The notes under the pieces were generated by a model. It was not told where the DNA came from. It was given only the letters and a program-made list of their open reading frames with translations, and ran no database searches. A stretch of 49,407 nt of DNA from Micrococcales bacterium (lineage in GTDB: Bacteria; Actinomycetota; Actinomycetes; Actinomycetales; WQXJ01), in contig WQXJ01000013.1 of assembly GCA_009784895.1 (NCBI GenBank), positions 1 to 49,407 of the forward strand, read 5' to 3'. Below are positions 17,250 to 25,708 of the stretch, piece after piece. How positions within the stretch are numbered: position 1 is the first letter of the stretch; each line of letters starts with the position of its first letter. The position numbers and the translations under genes were made by a program.

Positions 17250-17310
17250 GCTCGGTGTCGCTGCAAAAAGGGCTCGGTGTCACTGGCTGCACCAGCTCGG
17301 TGTCGCTGCG
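17250..17310. repeat. Three GCTCGGTGTC units 22-23 bp apart
   Basis: GCTCGGTGTCGCTGC or a close variant occurs at 17250, 17272 and 17295, a spacing of about two helical turns. On the other strand the motif reads GCAGCGACACCGAGC, and a similar GGCGAGACCGAGCTTTTGC occurs at 23570 after regX3. They lie about 90 bp upstream of the PHO box and could be regulator sites or dispersed repeats. Confidence 0.5.
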
Positions 17311-17387
17311 AAGTGGGGGCTGGGTATCTTGGCTATTAGGTCTCGCGGGCTCAGTAAAGGTGCAGGTCAGGGGCTAGTTTGGCCAGA

Positions 17388-17420
17388 GTTAGTCAAGTGT
17401 TTACCCAATGTTTACCCATT
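17388..17420 (+). promoter_or_regulatory. PHO box upstream of pstS
   Basis: GTTTACCCAAT (17399-17409) and GTTTACCCATT (17410-17420) are direct repeats with an 11-bp step. They are preceded by a weaker unit GTTAGTCAAGT (17388-17398). Eleven-base direct repeats of GTTCACC type are the known sites of PhoP in Streptomyces and of RegX3-like regulators. The regulator encoded downstream (22714) is the natural ligand. It lies about 90 bp before the pstS start. Confidence 0.8.
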
Positions 17421-17506
17421 GGCAGCAAAACGTTAGGACTAGGTCCGTAGCGTTCTCCCGGTGGTTGGATTCGCCACCTAAGACGACCTCACTTTCAAGG
17501 AGAATC

Positions 17507-18622
17507 GTGAAAAAAACCTCTGCATTGCTTGGAGCAGTCACGGCTGGCCTACTTGTACTAGCCGGCTGCGCCGCCAATGAGACCCCTGCCGAGACGGCCA
17601 CTCCCGAGGCCACCGACGAGCAAACCCCAGAACAAGAGCCTCTCAGCGGCGAGCTGACTGGCTCGGGCGCTTCGTCACAATCGGCCGCACAAGAAGCCTG
17701 GAAGGCCGGCTTTGCTGGTATGCAGCCGGATGTGGTTTTGAGCTACGACCCGCAGGGTTCTGGTGCCGGTCGCCAGCAGTTCCAAGATGGCGCCGTTGAC
17801 TTTGTCGGCACGGATTCTGCCTTCAAACAAGAAGAGCTGGACGAAGGCGACTTCCCTAGATGCGCCTCCAAGGAGATCGTGGAGATACCGGCTTACATCA
17901 GCCCAATCGCCGTGGCCTTCAACCTGGACGGTATCGACAATCTGAACCTTGATGCCGCCACAATTGCCAAGATATTTGTGGGCGACATCACCAAGTGGAA
18001 TGACCCGGCCATCGCCGGTCTCAACGCTGATGTGACCCTGCCGGACCTGGCCATTGTGGCGGTCCACCGGTCTGATAAGTCCGGTACCACCGGCAACTTC
18101 ACCGATTATCTCTCCCAGGTGGCCGGTGAAGTTTGGACCTACGGTGACGTTGAAGAATGGCCGCTGAACAGTGGCGAGGCCGCTGAAAAGACCCAAGGCG
18201 TGAAAGAGGTGCTATCCGGCACTGTTGGCGCCGTTGGTTACATTGATGCCAGCCAGGCCACCGATCTAGGCACGGCCTCAATCAAGGTGGGCGAAGAGTT
18301 CGTACCGTTCTCGGCCGAGGCCGCCGCCAAGGCCGTCGCCATTTCTGAAACAGTGCCGGACCGCGGCGACAACGACCTGGCTTTCAAGTTGAACCGGACC
18401 ACCACCGAAGCTGGTGTGTACCCGCTGGTGCTGGTCAGCTACCTGGCTGCCTGCCAGAACTACACCGACGCCAACACTGGCGCCATGGTCAAGGCCTATC
18501 TCAGCTATGTCACTTCCCAAGAGGGCCAGGCCGCGGCGGCCGATAACGCCGGTTCGGCTCCGATCCAGGGTGAACAAGGCTTGGCTGAGAAAGTGATGAA
18601 GGCAGTTGACTCAATCGGTTAA
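17507..18622 (+). CDS. pstS: Phosphate-binding lipoprotein PstS
   Basis: PstS captures phosphate outside the cell for the PstSCAB importer. The 371-residue lipoprotein has a signal peptide ending in lipobox LAGC, an acidic linker, then the phosphate-binding motifs GSGASSQSAAQEAW, SYDPQGSGAGRQQF, FVGTDSAF, ITKWNDPAI and HRSDKSGTTGNFTDYL. The start is GTG 17507 after AAGGAG. It heads the pst operon and is preceded by the PHO box, so phosphate starvation should induce it. Confidence 0.96.
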   Translation: MKKTSALLGAVTAGLLVLAGCAANETPAETATPEATDEQTPEQEPLSGELTGSGASSQSAAQEAWKAGFAGMQPDVVLSYDPQGSGAGRQQFQDGAVDFVGTDSAFKQEELDEGDFPRCASKEIVEIPAYISPIAVAFNLDGIDNLNLDAATIAKIFVGDITKWNDPAIAGLNADVTLPDLAIVAVHRSDKSGTTGNFTDYLSQVAGEVWTYGDVEEWPLNSGEAAEKTQGVKEVLSGTVGAVGYIDASQATDLGTASIKVGEEFVPFSAEAAAKAVAISETVPDRGDNDLAFKLNRTTTEAGVYPLVLVSYLAACQNYTDANTGAMVKAYLSYVTSQEGQAAAADNAGSAPIQGEQGLAEKVMKAVDSIG

Positions 18623-18626
18623 CTCA

Positions 18627-19802
18627 ATGCCCCCAAGGGGGCCCAAACCGCTAGGTCAGGCCGCAACTGACCGAAGTTCGTCGGGGTCCTGGCTGTCTGC
18701 AGAAGACCAGCTAGGGCCCCGGCGGGCTACTTCCCTATCAGAGTACTTGCCCTCAGTGGCGCCGGCCGGCCGGCGCTGGGTTGATCCGGTATTCAGGACG
18801 GTGGCCTACGCCGCCGCCGCCATGATTGTCCTGATCCTAGGTGGGGTCGGGGTGTTTTTGTTGGTCCGTGGTGCACCGGCCTTTGCCGCCGGCGAAGGCG
18901 ACCTGCCGGCTCATGCCACTAGCTTCTGGCAACTAGCCGGGCCGCTGGCCTTTGGCTCAGCCTGGGCGGCGCTGATTGCTCTGGCCCTGGCCGCCCCGGT
19001 GGCCGTGGCGGTGGCCCTATTCATCACCATGTATGCGCCGCGCCGCCTGGCCGGCACTCTTGGTTCGATGATGGACCTGCTGGCCGCCATCCCCTCGGTT
19101 GTTTACGGCCTATGGGGCCTGATGGTCCTGGCGCCACTGCTGGCCAAGTTCTACGGCTGGCTGGGCGCCCACGCCAGCTGGGTCCCGCTGTTTGGCGGCA
19201 CACCCTCAGCTACTGGGCGGACCATTTTGACCGCCGGGGTGGTATTGGCGGTAATGATCCTGCCGATCACCGCTTCGATCAGTCGCGAAGTCTTCAAGCA
19301 GACCTCGCCCTTGGAAATGGAAGCGTCGCTGGCTTTGGGTGCCACCCGCTGGGAGATGATCCGAATGTCGGTCTTACCGCCGGCCCGTTCTGGCATTGTT
19401 TCTGGCGCCATGCTGGGTCTGGGCCGGGCCCTGGGTGAGACCATGGCCGTGGCCATGGTGCTTAGCCCAACACCCTTCCTAGTTACATTCCACCTGATCA
19501 ACCCGGAAAACCCGGGCACGGTGGCCGGCTTTATCGCCTCCAACTTCCCCGAGGCACATGGCATGCAGGTCAGAGCTCTGATCGCGCTGGGACTGGTTCT
19601 ATTCGCTTTGACCTTTGGCGTCAACTATGCCGCCCGGGCCATTGTCAGCAGCTCAGGCCCGTCCTCGGACAAGCCCCGCCGTCTCGGCCGCCGGGGCACC
19701 AATAACGACACAGCGACAAGACGCGGCCGGCTAGCGTTGCCATTTGGTTTCGGTGGGCGTGAAACCACCACCGAAACCCACCGGACGGAGGCCAGCCAAT
19801 GA
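18627..19802 (+). CDS. pstC: Phosphate ABC permease PstC
   Basis: PstC is one of the two membrane subunits of the phosphate importer. The 391-residue product has a hydrophilic N-terminal extension of about 60 residues, six transmembrane helices, the motif DLLAAIPSVVYGLWG and the EAA loop EMEASLALGATRWEMIRMSVLP. I use ATG 18627, four bases after the pstS stop; TTG 18606, overlapping pstS, is an alternative and neither has a strong ribosome site. The stop overlaps the pstA start. Confidence 0.95.
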   Translation: MPPRGPKPLGQAATDRSSSGSWLSAEDQLGPRRATSLSEYLPSVAPAGRRWVDPVFRTVAYAAAAMIVLILGGVGVFLLVRGAPAFAAGEGDLPAHATSFWQLAGPLAFGSAWAALIALALAAPVAVAVALFITMYAPRRLAGTLGSMMDLLAAIPSVVYGLWGLMVLAPLLAKFYGWLGAHASWVPLFGGTPSATGRTILTAGVVLAVMILPITASISREVFKQTSPLEMEASLALGATRWEMIRMSVLPPARSGIVSGAMLGLGRALGETMAVAMVLSPTPFLVTFHLINPENPGTVAGFIASNFPEAHGMQVRALIALGLVLFALTFGVNYAARAIVSSSGPSSDKPRRLGRRGTNNDTATRRGRLALPFGFGGRETTTETHRTEASQ

Positions 19803-20686
19803 GCGTGCCAATCGCCCTGCCCACCAAGGCCAGGGTCCGCCGCAAAGTCAAAGACAAAGCCATGGCCGGTGTCGTTGGCGCTGCCTTTCTGTTGGCGGCC
19901 ATACCGCTGATTTCGCTGCTCTGGACCGTCACCGTGCGCGGCCTGGCCCGTTGGGACGCTGAGTTCTTCACCTTTTCGATGCGCGGAGTGGTTGGCCCGG
20001 GCGGCGGTGTGGTCCACGCCTTGGTCGGTACGCTGCTGATTACCTTGGCGGCCTCGGTCATGTCGGTGCCGCTGGGCCTGATGACCGCGATCTACCTGGT
20101 GGAATACGGTTCTGGCGCCTTCGCCAGGACCATTAGGTTCCTGGTTGATGTCATGACCGGCATCCCCTCGATTGTGGCCGGTTTGGCCGCCTACGCCCTG
20201 TTCTCGCTGATACTTGGGCCGGGCACACGTTCGGGTTTTGCCGGCGCGGTGGCGCTGACCATCATCATGACCCCGGTGGTGGTCCGTTCAACCGAGGAAA
20301 TGCTGGCCCTGGTACCGCTCGACCTGCGCGAGGCCTCCTATGCCCTGGGGGTGCCCAAGTTCCGCACCATCACCAAGGTGGTGCTGCCAACGGCTTTCTC
20401 CGGCATTGTCAGCGGCATAGTCCTGGGCATCAGCCGAATTGTGGGTGAGACCGCGCCTTTGCTGCTGGTAGCTGGGTTCACCGACGCGATGAACTACAAC
20501 CTGTTTGACAAACGCATGGCCTCACTGCCGGTCTACATCTACGGCCAGTGGGCCAACAAGGGCGTCGACGCGGCGGCCTATGACCAGCGAGCTTGGGCGG
20601 CGGCCCTGCTGCTAATAGTGGTGGTGGTGACCTTGCACCTGACGGCCCGTGGCATAGTCCGCCTAGCTCGCCGGACCGCGGTATGA
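19799..20686 (+). CDS. pstA: Phosphate ABC permease PstA
   Basis: PstA is the second membrane subunit of the phosphate importer: 295 residues, six helices. It has [19 protein letters not shown] and the EAA loop [22 protein letters not shown]. The ATG overlaps the pstC stop (ATGA), and its stop overlaps the next ATG in the same way, so the operon is tightly coupled. Confidence 0.96.
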   Translation: MSVPIALPTKARVRRKVKDKAMAGVVGAAFLLAAIPLISLLWTVTVRGLARWDAEFFTFSMRGVVGPGGGVVHALVGTLLITLAASVMSVPLGLMTAIYLVEYGSGAFARTIRFLVDVMTGIPSIVAGLAAYALFSLILGPGTRSGFAGAVALTIIMTPVVVRSTEEMLALVPLDLREASYALGVPKFRTITKVVLPTAFSGIVSGIVLGISRIVGETAPLLLVAGFTDAMNYNLFDKRMASLPVYIYGQWANKGVDAAAYDQRAWAAALLLIVVVVTLHLTARGIVRLARRTAV

Positions 20687-21564
20687 CACAAGCCAAGGCT
20701 GTGGCCGGAACCCTAGCGCCGGCATCGGTCGCCACGCCAAGAGTCCCAGACCCAACTGAAGACAATCAGGATTGCCAAGCAATGACATCAAACCGAATCC
20801 AACTCGAAGACCTCAACGCCTATTACGGCAATTTCCATGCTGTCAAGGACGTTTCGATGACAATCGAACCGCGCGCCGTGACGGCCTTCATTGGACCTTC
20901 GGGTTGCGGCAAGTCGACCGTACTGCGCACCTTGAACCGGATGCATGAGGTCATCCCCGGTGCCACCGTGGCCGGATCGGTCAGGCTGGGCGGCGAAAAC
21001 CTCTATGGCAAGAACGTTGACCCGGTCGACGTGCGCAGCCGGGTGGGCATGGTTTTCCAAAAGCCCAACCCGTTCCCCACTATGTCGATACGGGACAACG
21101 TCCTGGCCGGCGTCAAATTGCGCGGCGCCAAAATGCGGCGGGCCGAACAAGACGACCTGGTTGAAAACGCGCTGCGCTCCGCCAATTTGTGGGCCGAGGT
21201 CAAAGACCGGCTGCGCAAACCCGGCTCTTCGCTTTCCGGCGGCCAACAACAGCGGTTGTGCATTGCCCGGGCGGTGGCGGTTTCGCCAGAGGTGTTGCTG
21301 ATGGACGAGCCTTGCTCCGCCCTGGATCCGATCTCTACCCAAGCCGTCGAGGATCTGATCGAAGAGCTAAAGAAGCGCTACACCGTGGTTATGGTGACCC
21401 ACAACATGCAGCAGGCTGCCCGCGTCTCCCAGCGCACGGCCTTTTTCACGATTGACGGGCCACGGAGGCCAGGGCGGTTGATCGAATACGCCGACACTCT
21501 TGAGATTTTCCACGAACCAAAGGAACAAGCCACGGTGGACTACATTTCTGGACGGTTTGGCTAA
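20683..21564 (+). CDS. pstB: Phosphate ABC ATPase PstB
   Basis: PstB hydrolyses ATP to drive phosphate import. It shows Walker [10 protein letters not shown], the Q-loop [11 protein letters not shown], the signature LSGGQQQR, Walker [14 protein letters not shown] and the H-loop VTHN. From ATG 20683, which overlaps pstA, it has 293 residues with a 33-residue non-conserved leader. ATG 20782 ([16 protein letters not shown]) gives the usual PstB length and could be the true start. PstB follows directly on pstSCA, with no phoU in the window. Confidence 0.96.
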   Translation: MTQAKAVAGTLAPASVATPRVPDPTEDNQDCQAMTSNRIQLEDLNAYYGNFHAVKDVSMTIEPRAVTAFIGPSGCGKSTVLRTLNRMHEVIPGATVAGSVRLGGENLYGKNVDPVDVRSRVGMVFQKPNPFPTMSIRDNVLAGVKLRGAKMRRAEQDDLVENALRSANLWAEVKDRLRKPGSSLSGGQQQRLCIARAVAVSPEVLLMDEPCSALDPISTQAVEDLIEELKKRYTVVMVTHNMQQAARVSQRTAFFTIDGPRRPGRLIEYADTLEIFHEPKEQATVDYISGRFG

Positions 21565-21581
21565 ACAGTTAGGGTGGTCAG

Positions 21582-22736
21582 GTGGCTATCACGATCCTGG
21601 AGTTGATCGCTGCGGCGGTTTTTGGGGCGGTCTTGGCCACGGTGTCAATGCCGTTGTGGCGCCTGGCCGGGCGCAACGACGGGCCGAGTCAGCCAACTGA
21701 GCCCGCAACTTTGCCGGAAGTGGCAATGGAAACCGCCCAGGCCTTTGGCGGCCTGGCCATAGCGGTGACGCCTTCGCATAGGGTTCTGTATTGTTCGGCC
21801 GAGGCCGACACCTTGCCTTGTTTCTCAGGCGCAGAGTTGGTCCACCCTTACCTTCGAGCCCTGGTCGACGAGGCCTGGAACGATATGGAAACGGTGGTGC
21901 GCCACTCCACCTTCACCACTTTGGGTCCAATCCAGCAAGCCGTGGTGCGGGCCACCCGCGTGGCTGACCGCTACGTCCTGGTGACCTTGTATGACCAAAC
22001 CGATTTAGTGCGCACCCGCGATATTCGCCATGACTTCATCGCCAACATTGGCCACGAGCTGCGGACGCCAATCACCGCCGTCGACGTCATCGCCACCACG
22101 CTGGACGCCGCGTCCTCAGACGCTGAGACGGTAGAGCACTTCGCCGGGCGTTTGCGAGCCGAGGCCAGCCGTTTGGCTCGGCTGACCGAGGATGTCCTGG
22201 CCCTGGCCAGGGCCCAAGACGCCGATCCAACCCGCTTTGATGCGGTTGAAATGCCGCGGGTGGTCGAGACTGCCTTGGAGCGCCAGCGCACGGCCAGCGA
22301 GGCCAGGCAAATCGAGCTGCGCCCGCGTTTGGTCAGCCAGGCCGTGGTTTGGGGCGACTTCGAGTCGCTGACATCGGCAGTGGAAAACCTGGTGTCTAAT
22401 GCGATTGGCTATTCACCCGGTGGCTCACGGGTTGATGTCCAACTGGCCCTCGATGACCCGCGCCGCGAGGTCGTTTTCTCCGTGACCGACCGTGGCATTG
22501 GCATTGAACCGACAGACCAAGAGCGAGTCTTTGAACGTTTCTACCGGGCTGACCAGGCCCGGTCCCGCCGCACTGGCGGCACCGGCTTGGGCTTGGCGAT
22601 TGTGCGAAACGCGGTAGTCTCGCACGGAGGCAGGGTCATGCTGCGCTCCAAGCCCGGGGCCGGTTCGACCTTCATTGTCCGCCTTCCCCAGTTCAAGCCG
22701 AGGGAGGGGAGCATTGAGCAAGCTGCTTCTGGTTGA
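21582..22736 (+). CDS. senX3: Phosphate-sensing histidine kinase, SenX3/PhoR type
   Basis: The 384-residue membrane kinase controls the adjacent response regulator. One N-terminal transmembrane helix (residues 3-25) is followed by a PAS-like region to about residue 140. The phosphoacceptor His158 lies in GHELRTP, and the ATPase domain carries ENLVSNAIGY, DRGIGIEP and GGTGLGLAIV. A single helix without an extracellular sensor is typical of SenX3 and PhoR kinases that read the state of the Pst importer. The GTG start lies 17 bp after pstB, and the gene overlaps regX3 by 23 bp. Confidence 0.92.
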   Translation: MAITILELIAAAVFGAVLATVSMPLWRLAGRNDGPSQPTEPATLPEVAMETAQAFGGLAIAVTPSHRVLYCSAEADTLPCFSGAELVHPYLRALVDEAWNDMETVVRHSTFTTLGPIQQAVVRATRVADRYVLVTLYDQTDLVRTRDIRHDFIANIGHELRTPITAVDVIATTLDAASSDAETVEHFAGRLRAEASRLARLTEDVLALARAQDADPTRFDAVEMPRVVETALERQRTASEARQIELRPRLVSQAVVWGDFESLTSAVENLVSNAIGYSPGGSRVDVQLALDDPRREVVFSVTDRGIGIEPTDQERVFERFYRADQARSRRTGGTGLGLAIVRNAVVSHGGRVMLRSKPGAGSTFIVRLPQFKPREGSIEQAASG

Positions 22737-23424
22737 GGATGATGAGACCCTGCGTGAGGCGCTTAGTTTCCTGCTTCGGCGCGAGGACCACGAGGTGGTT
22801 GAGGTGTCCGATGGCGCGGCGGCGTTGGAAGCCTTCGAGGCCGAGGCCCCCGACCTGGTTTTGCTTGACCTGATGATTCCCGAGGTGCCCGGGATCGAGG
22901 TTTGCCGCCGGATCAGGCTGACCAGCGACGTGCCGGTAATCATGCTGACGGCCCTTGATGCCAAGTCTGACGTGGTCATGGGATTGGAGGTCGGGGCCGA
23001 TGATTACATCACCAAGCCTTATTCGACCCCTGAGCTTTTGGCCCGGATTCGCGGCGCTCTGCGTCGCTCGAAGAGCCGGGTCTCGGCCGAGCGTGAAACC
23101 CGCCTGACTGGTGGCGGCATCGAAATGGACATTGAACGTCATCAAGTCTGGGTCGAAGGCGAGGTCGTCAAGATGCCGCTGCGCGAATTCCAGATCCTCG
23201 AAATGCTGTTGCAGCATCCCGGCCGGGTGGTCACTCGCACGGCATTGATGAACCGGTTCTGGGGCAAGGACTTTTTTGGCGACTCCAAGACTCTCGACGT
23301 TCACATCCGGCGTATCAGGTCCCGGATCGAGGCTGATCCGGCCAGGCCGACACGTTTGGTGACTGTGCGCGGTGTTGGCTTCCGGCTGCTCAACCCCGAC
23401 CCGGAGGAAAGCGACGGCGCTTAA
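22714..23424 (+). CDS. regX3: Phosphate response regulator, RegX3/PhoP type
   Basis: The 236-residue OmpR-family regulator has a receiver domain (acidic pair at residues 9-10, phosphoacceptor Asp52 in LVLLDLMIP, Lys in DDYITKPYS) and a C-terminal winged helix (LREFQILEMLLQHPGRVVTR, then VRGVGFRL). The start is TTG 22714, with a strong AGGGAGGGGA just upstream; the frame is open earlier inside senX3. It probably binds the PHO box before pstS and so controls its own operon. No clear terminator follows. Confidence 0.94.
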   Translation: MSKLLLVEDDETLREALSFLLRREDHEVVEVSDGAAALEAFEAEAPDLVLLDLMIPEVPGIEVCRRIRLTSDVPVIMLTALDAKSDVVMGLEVGADDYITKPYSTPELLARIRGALRRSKSRVSAERETRLTGGGIEMDIERHQVWVEGEVVKMPLREFQILEMLLQHPGRVVTRTALMNRFWGKDFFGDSKTLDVHIRRIRSRIEADPARPTRLVTVRGVGFRLLNPDPEESDGA

Positions 23425-23757
23425 GGTCTCTGTGCCTTCTGGCCAATCGGCCTAGCTCATAGACCGGGCCGGGCCAATTCATCAGCCCAACCACAATGCT
23501 GTGCCGCCCCGGCCTTGCCTGTAATAGCTTGCCTCTGGGCAGATGAGAGGCTTGACCTGCACTTATGCGGCGAGACCGAGCTTTTGCGCACTCCTGCCTT
23601 GCGCTCAGACCGAGCCCTGGCGGGGTGTCTCCTTTTGGGCCTCGGCGAACAAGGCACTTGACAGGCAGCGAACGAGATGCAAGAAATAAGTTATAAGATT
23701 GTGACCATCGAAACCGTTTACACCACCACCGCGGCAACGCAGAATGGAAATGTGTTG
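23425..23757. other. Intergenic region with dispersed repeats before the asparaginase gene
   Basis: About 330 bp with no gene I can support. It shares ACCACAATGCTGTGCCGCCCCGG-like sequence (23490-23512) with 16360, and the motif GACCGAGC occurs at 23574 and 23608. A TTGACA at 23658 and a TATAAG at 23692 are promoter-like but 28 bp apart. An ATG at 23677 is in frame with the next gene but would add a poorly conserved leader across this promoter-like DNA. Confidence 0.55.
23658..23697 (+). promoter_or_regulatory. Possible promoter of the asparaginase-dehydrogenase cluster
   Basis: TTGACA (23658-23663) matches a -35 box, and AT-rich sequence from 23681 includes TATAAG (23692-23697). The spacing does not fit one promoter, so either a different -35 serves TATAAG or only part of this is used. 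The AT-rich patch stands out from the surrounding GC-rich DNA and lies about 60 bp before the preferred start codon. Confidence 0.35.
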
Positions 23758-24810
23758 ATGACGACATCTGGCAGAACCCCTGCAAAGACGCTGGTGGTTG
23801 TGGGTACAGGCGGGACCATCTCGTCCCGGGAGGCCGCCGGCGGCGGCTCGATTGCCTCTGATACCGCCGAGGACCTGATCGGCTCAACCACGGGCCTGGA
23901 GTCAATGCGGATCGAAGCTGATTCGTTGTTCATGAAGAATTCCTATGAATTAACCCTGGAAGATATGGGCGTGCTGGCCCATCGCGTGGCTGAACATGTC
24001 GCCAGGCCGGAAGTGGCCGGCGTAGTGGTGACCCATGGGACTGACACGATCGAAGAATCGGCCTTCCTCCTGGAGCTGACCCACGCCTCGGACAAGCCGG
24101 TCGTGGTGACCGGCGCCCAGCGCAGCGCTGATTCTCCCGATTCTGATGGTCCGGCCAACCTGCGCGACTCATTGGTTCTGGCGGCAGCGCCGGCGGCCCG
24201 TGGCATGGGCGTGCTAGTGCAGTTCAGCGGGACGGTCTATTCCTCAGTTGGCATTCGCAAGGTTCACACCATGCGCATGAACCCTTTCGCGGTGCTCAAC
24301 TCCGGCCCGATCGGCTACATCTTGGACCGCCAGCTGGTCATGGTAGCCCGGCCCTCCCGCCGCGGAGGGGTATTCCCGCTGCCCACAGAACAGTTCGGCA
24401 ACTGTCGCGTCGAGGTGGTGCCGACCTACCCTTCGGCCGATGACGCGCTTTTGCGTGCGGCTGTCGCCAGCGGCGCCAGAGGTGTCATTATCGAGGGCAC
24501 GGGCTGCGGCAACGCCAATTCTCGAATCAATGCCTGGATTGCCGAGGCCTCAAGCCAAGGCACAGTTGTGGCACTTGGCACCCGGGTGGTGTCAGGGCCT
24601 TTGCTGACCCGTTACGCCGGTGGCGGCGGGTTCGATTCGGTACGGGCCGGGGCTATTGGCACCGGACTACTCACCGTGGCCCAGGCCCGGACCCTCTTGG
24701 TCCTATTACTTGACCTCTATCCGGCCGAAATGGCCGCCAAAACGTTCGCTAGCTATGTCAGTGCCGCCCAGAAAAACGCCTGGGATGGGGCTGAGCGAGA
24801 AAGGAAATGA
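23758..24810 (+). CDS. Asparaginase-family amidohydrolase
   Basis: The asparaginase family hydrolyses side-chain amides of asparagine and related half-amides. The 350-residue product has both active-site triads: Thr20 in TGGTIS, Thr95-Asp96 in HGTDT and Lys114 in [10 protein letters not shown], followed by [14 protein letters not shown] use ATG 23758 because an AT-rich promoter-like stretch overlaps the earlier ATG 23677. No signal peptide is seen from this start, so the enzyme is probably cytoplasmic. Its neighbour is a cyclic-imidase-like hydrolase and a dedicated importer, so the substrate may be a half-amide other than asparagine. That is inference. Confidence 0.88.
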   Translation: MTTSGRTPAKTLVVVGTGGTISSREAAGGGSIASDTAEDLIGSTTGLESMRIEADSLFMKNSYELTLEDMGVLAHRVAEHVARPEVAGVVVTHGTDTIEESAFLLELTHASDKPVVVTGAQRSADSPDSDGPANLRDSLVLAAAPAARGMGVLVQFSGTVYSSVGIRKVHTMRMNPFAVLNSGPIGYILDRQLVMVARPSRRGGVFPLPTEQFGNCRVEVVPTYPSADDALLRAAVASGARGVIIEGTGCGNANSRINAWIAEASSQGTVVALGTRVVSGPLLTRYAGGGGFDSVRAGAIGTGLLTVAQARTLLVLLLDLYPAEMAAKTFASYVSAAQKNAWDGAERERK

Positions 24811-24812
24811 CC

Positions 24813-25697
24813 ATGAGCAAAGAGATTTTCGTCGCCTTTGGAGTCCATGTGGATGCCGTGGGCGGTTGGCTCGGATCCTACGGCGGGGAGGAATCGCCCG
24901 GTGACATCTCCCGTGGCGTCTTCGCCGGCCAGGTCGGAGTGCCGCGAATAAACAAGCTGTTGGCCAAATACGATCTGCCATCAACCTGGTTCTGGCCGGG
25001 CCATTCGATCGAAACCTTCCCAGCCGAATTCGACGCCGTTGTCGCCGCCGGGCACGAGATTGGGCTACATGGCTACAGCCACGAGAACCCAATCAACATG
25101 AGCCGGCAGCAGGAAACCGACATCCTCCAGCGTTGCATCGAGATCATCGCTGAACGCACCGGCCAGGCCCCCACCGGCTATTGCGCTCCGTGGTGGGAAT
25201 TCAGCCAGGTGACGAACGAGTTGCTGCTGGAAAGCGGTATCAAGTACGACAACTCGCTGATGCACAATGACTTCACGCCTTACTACGTGCGCGTTGGCGA
25301 CGATTGGTCAGCCTCGAGGATCAACTACGACCGGCCTGCCGCCACTTGGATGAACCCAATGACCTTCGGCACGGAGACCGACCTGGTCGAAGTGCCCGCT
25401 TCTTGGTACCTAGACGACCTTCCCCCAATGATGTTCATCAAGTCTGCGCCCAACAGCTTTGGTTTCATCAAGCCAAGCGACATCGAAGAGATTTGGCGCG
25501 AACAGTTCAACTGGGTCCACCGGGAAATGGACTACGCCGCCTTCACCATCACCATCCACCCCGATGTTTCCGGACGTCCGCAGGTGCAGCTCGCCCTAGA
25601 ACGGCTGATTGAGCACATCAACAGCCACGATGGCGTTATTTGGTCGACCTTCGATCAAATCGCCAACGATTTCCTGGCCAGGTCGCCGCGCAGCTAG
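24813..25697 (+). CDS. HpPgdA/cyclic-imidase-like polysaccharide deacetylase-family hydrolase
   Basis: The 294-residue product belongs to the NodB-fold subfamily of Helicobacter HpPgdA, which also includes cyclic imide hydrolases. It resembles HpPgdA over its whole length ([59 protein letters not shown]). The metal ligands Asp14, His86 and His90 are at the same numbers as in HpPgdA. Position 12, Asp in HpPgdA, is His. It has no signal peptide and so is cytoplasmic, which argues against peptidoglycan and for a small cyclic amide. ATG 24813 is seven bases after AAGGA; ATG 24807, overlapping the previous stop, is too close to it. Confidence 0.82.
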   Translation: MSKEIFVAFGVHVDAVGGWLGSYGGEESPGDISRGVFAGQVGVPRINKLLAKYDLPSTWFWPGHSIETFPAEFDAVVAAGHEIGLHGYSHENPINMSRQQETDILQRCIEIIAERTGQAPTGYCAPWWEFSQVTNELLLESGIKYDNSLMHNDFTPYYVRVGDDWSASRINYDRPAATWMNPMTFGTETDLVEVPASWYLDDLPPMMFIKSAPNSFGFIKPSDIEEIWREQFNWVHREMDYAAFTITIHPDVSGRPQVQLALERLIEHINSHDGVIWSTFDQIANDFLARSPRS

Positions 25698-25708
25698 AAG
25701 TCAACTCA

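Larger units (their letters stand above)
16131..17398. other. Repeat-rich non-coding region between rplQ terminator and pstS
   Basis: About 1.27 kb contains no recognisable gene. A frame open from 16434 to 17339 exists only because the repeats lack stops in it. The region contains several tandem arrays with a 31-bp step (16402, 16490 and 16853), three GCTCGGTGTC units at 17250, 17272 and 17295, and a segment (ATGCTGTGCCGCCCCGG near 16363) shared with the gap after regX3. It looks like slippage-prone intergenic DNA or a decayed insertion. Confidence 0.7.

Noticed and set aside
16434-17339. 301-residue open frame across the repeat region
   Set aside because: It runs through tandem repeats whose period is not a multiple of three, has no ribosome site and shows no domain; other frames there are equally open.
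23253-23264. Third LacI operator (TGAACCGGTTCT)
   Set aside because: It lies inside regX3, encoding part of the winged helix, has one mismatch and no promoter context.
23677-23757. Asparaginase start at ATG 23677
   Set aside because: It would add a non-conserved leader across an AT-rich promoter-like stretch; ATG 23758 gives the family's usual N-terminus.
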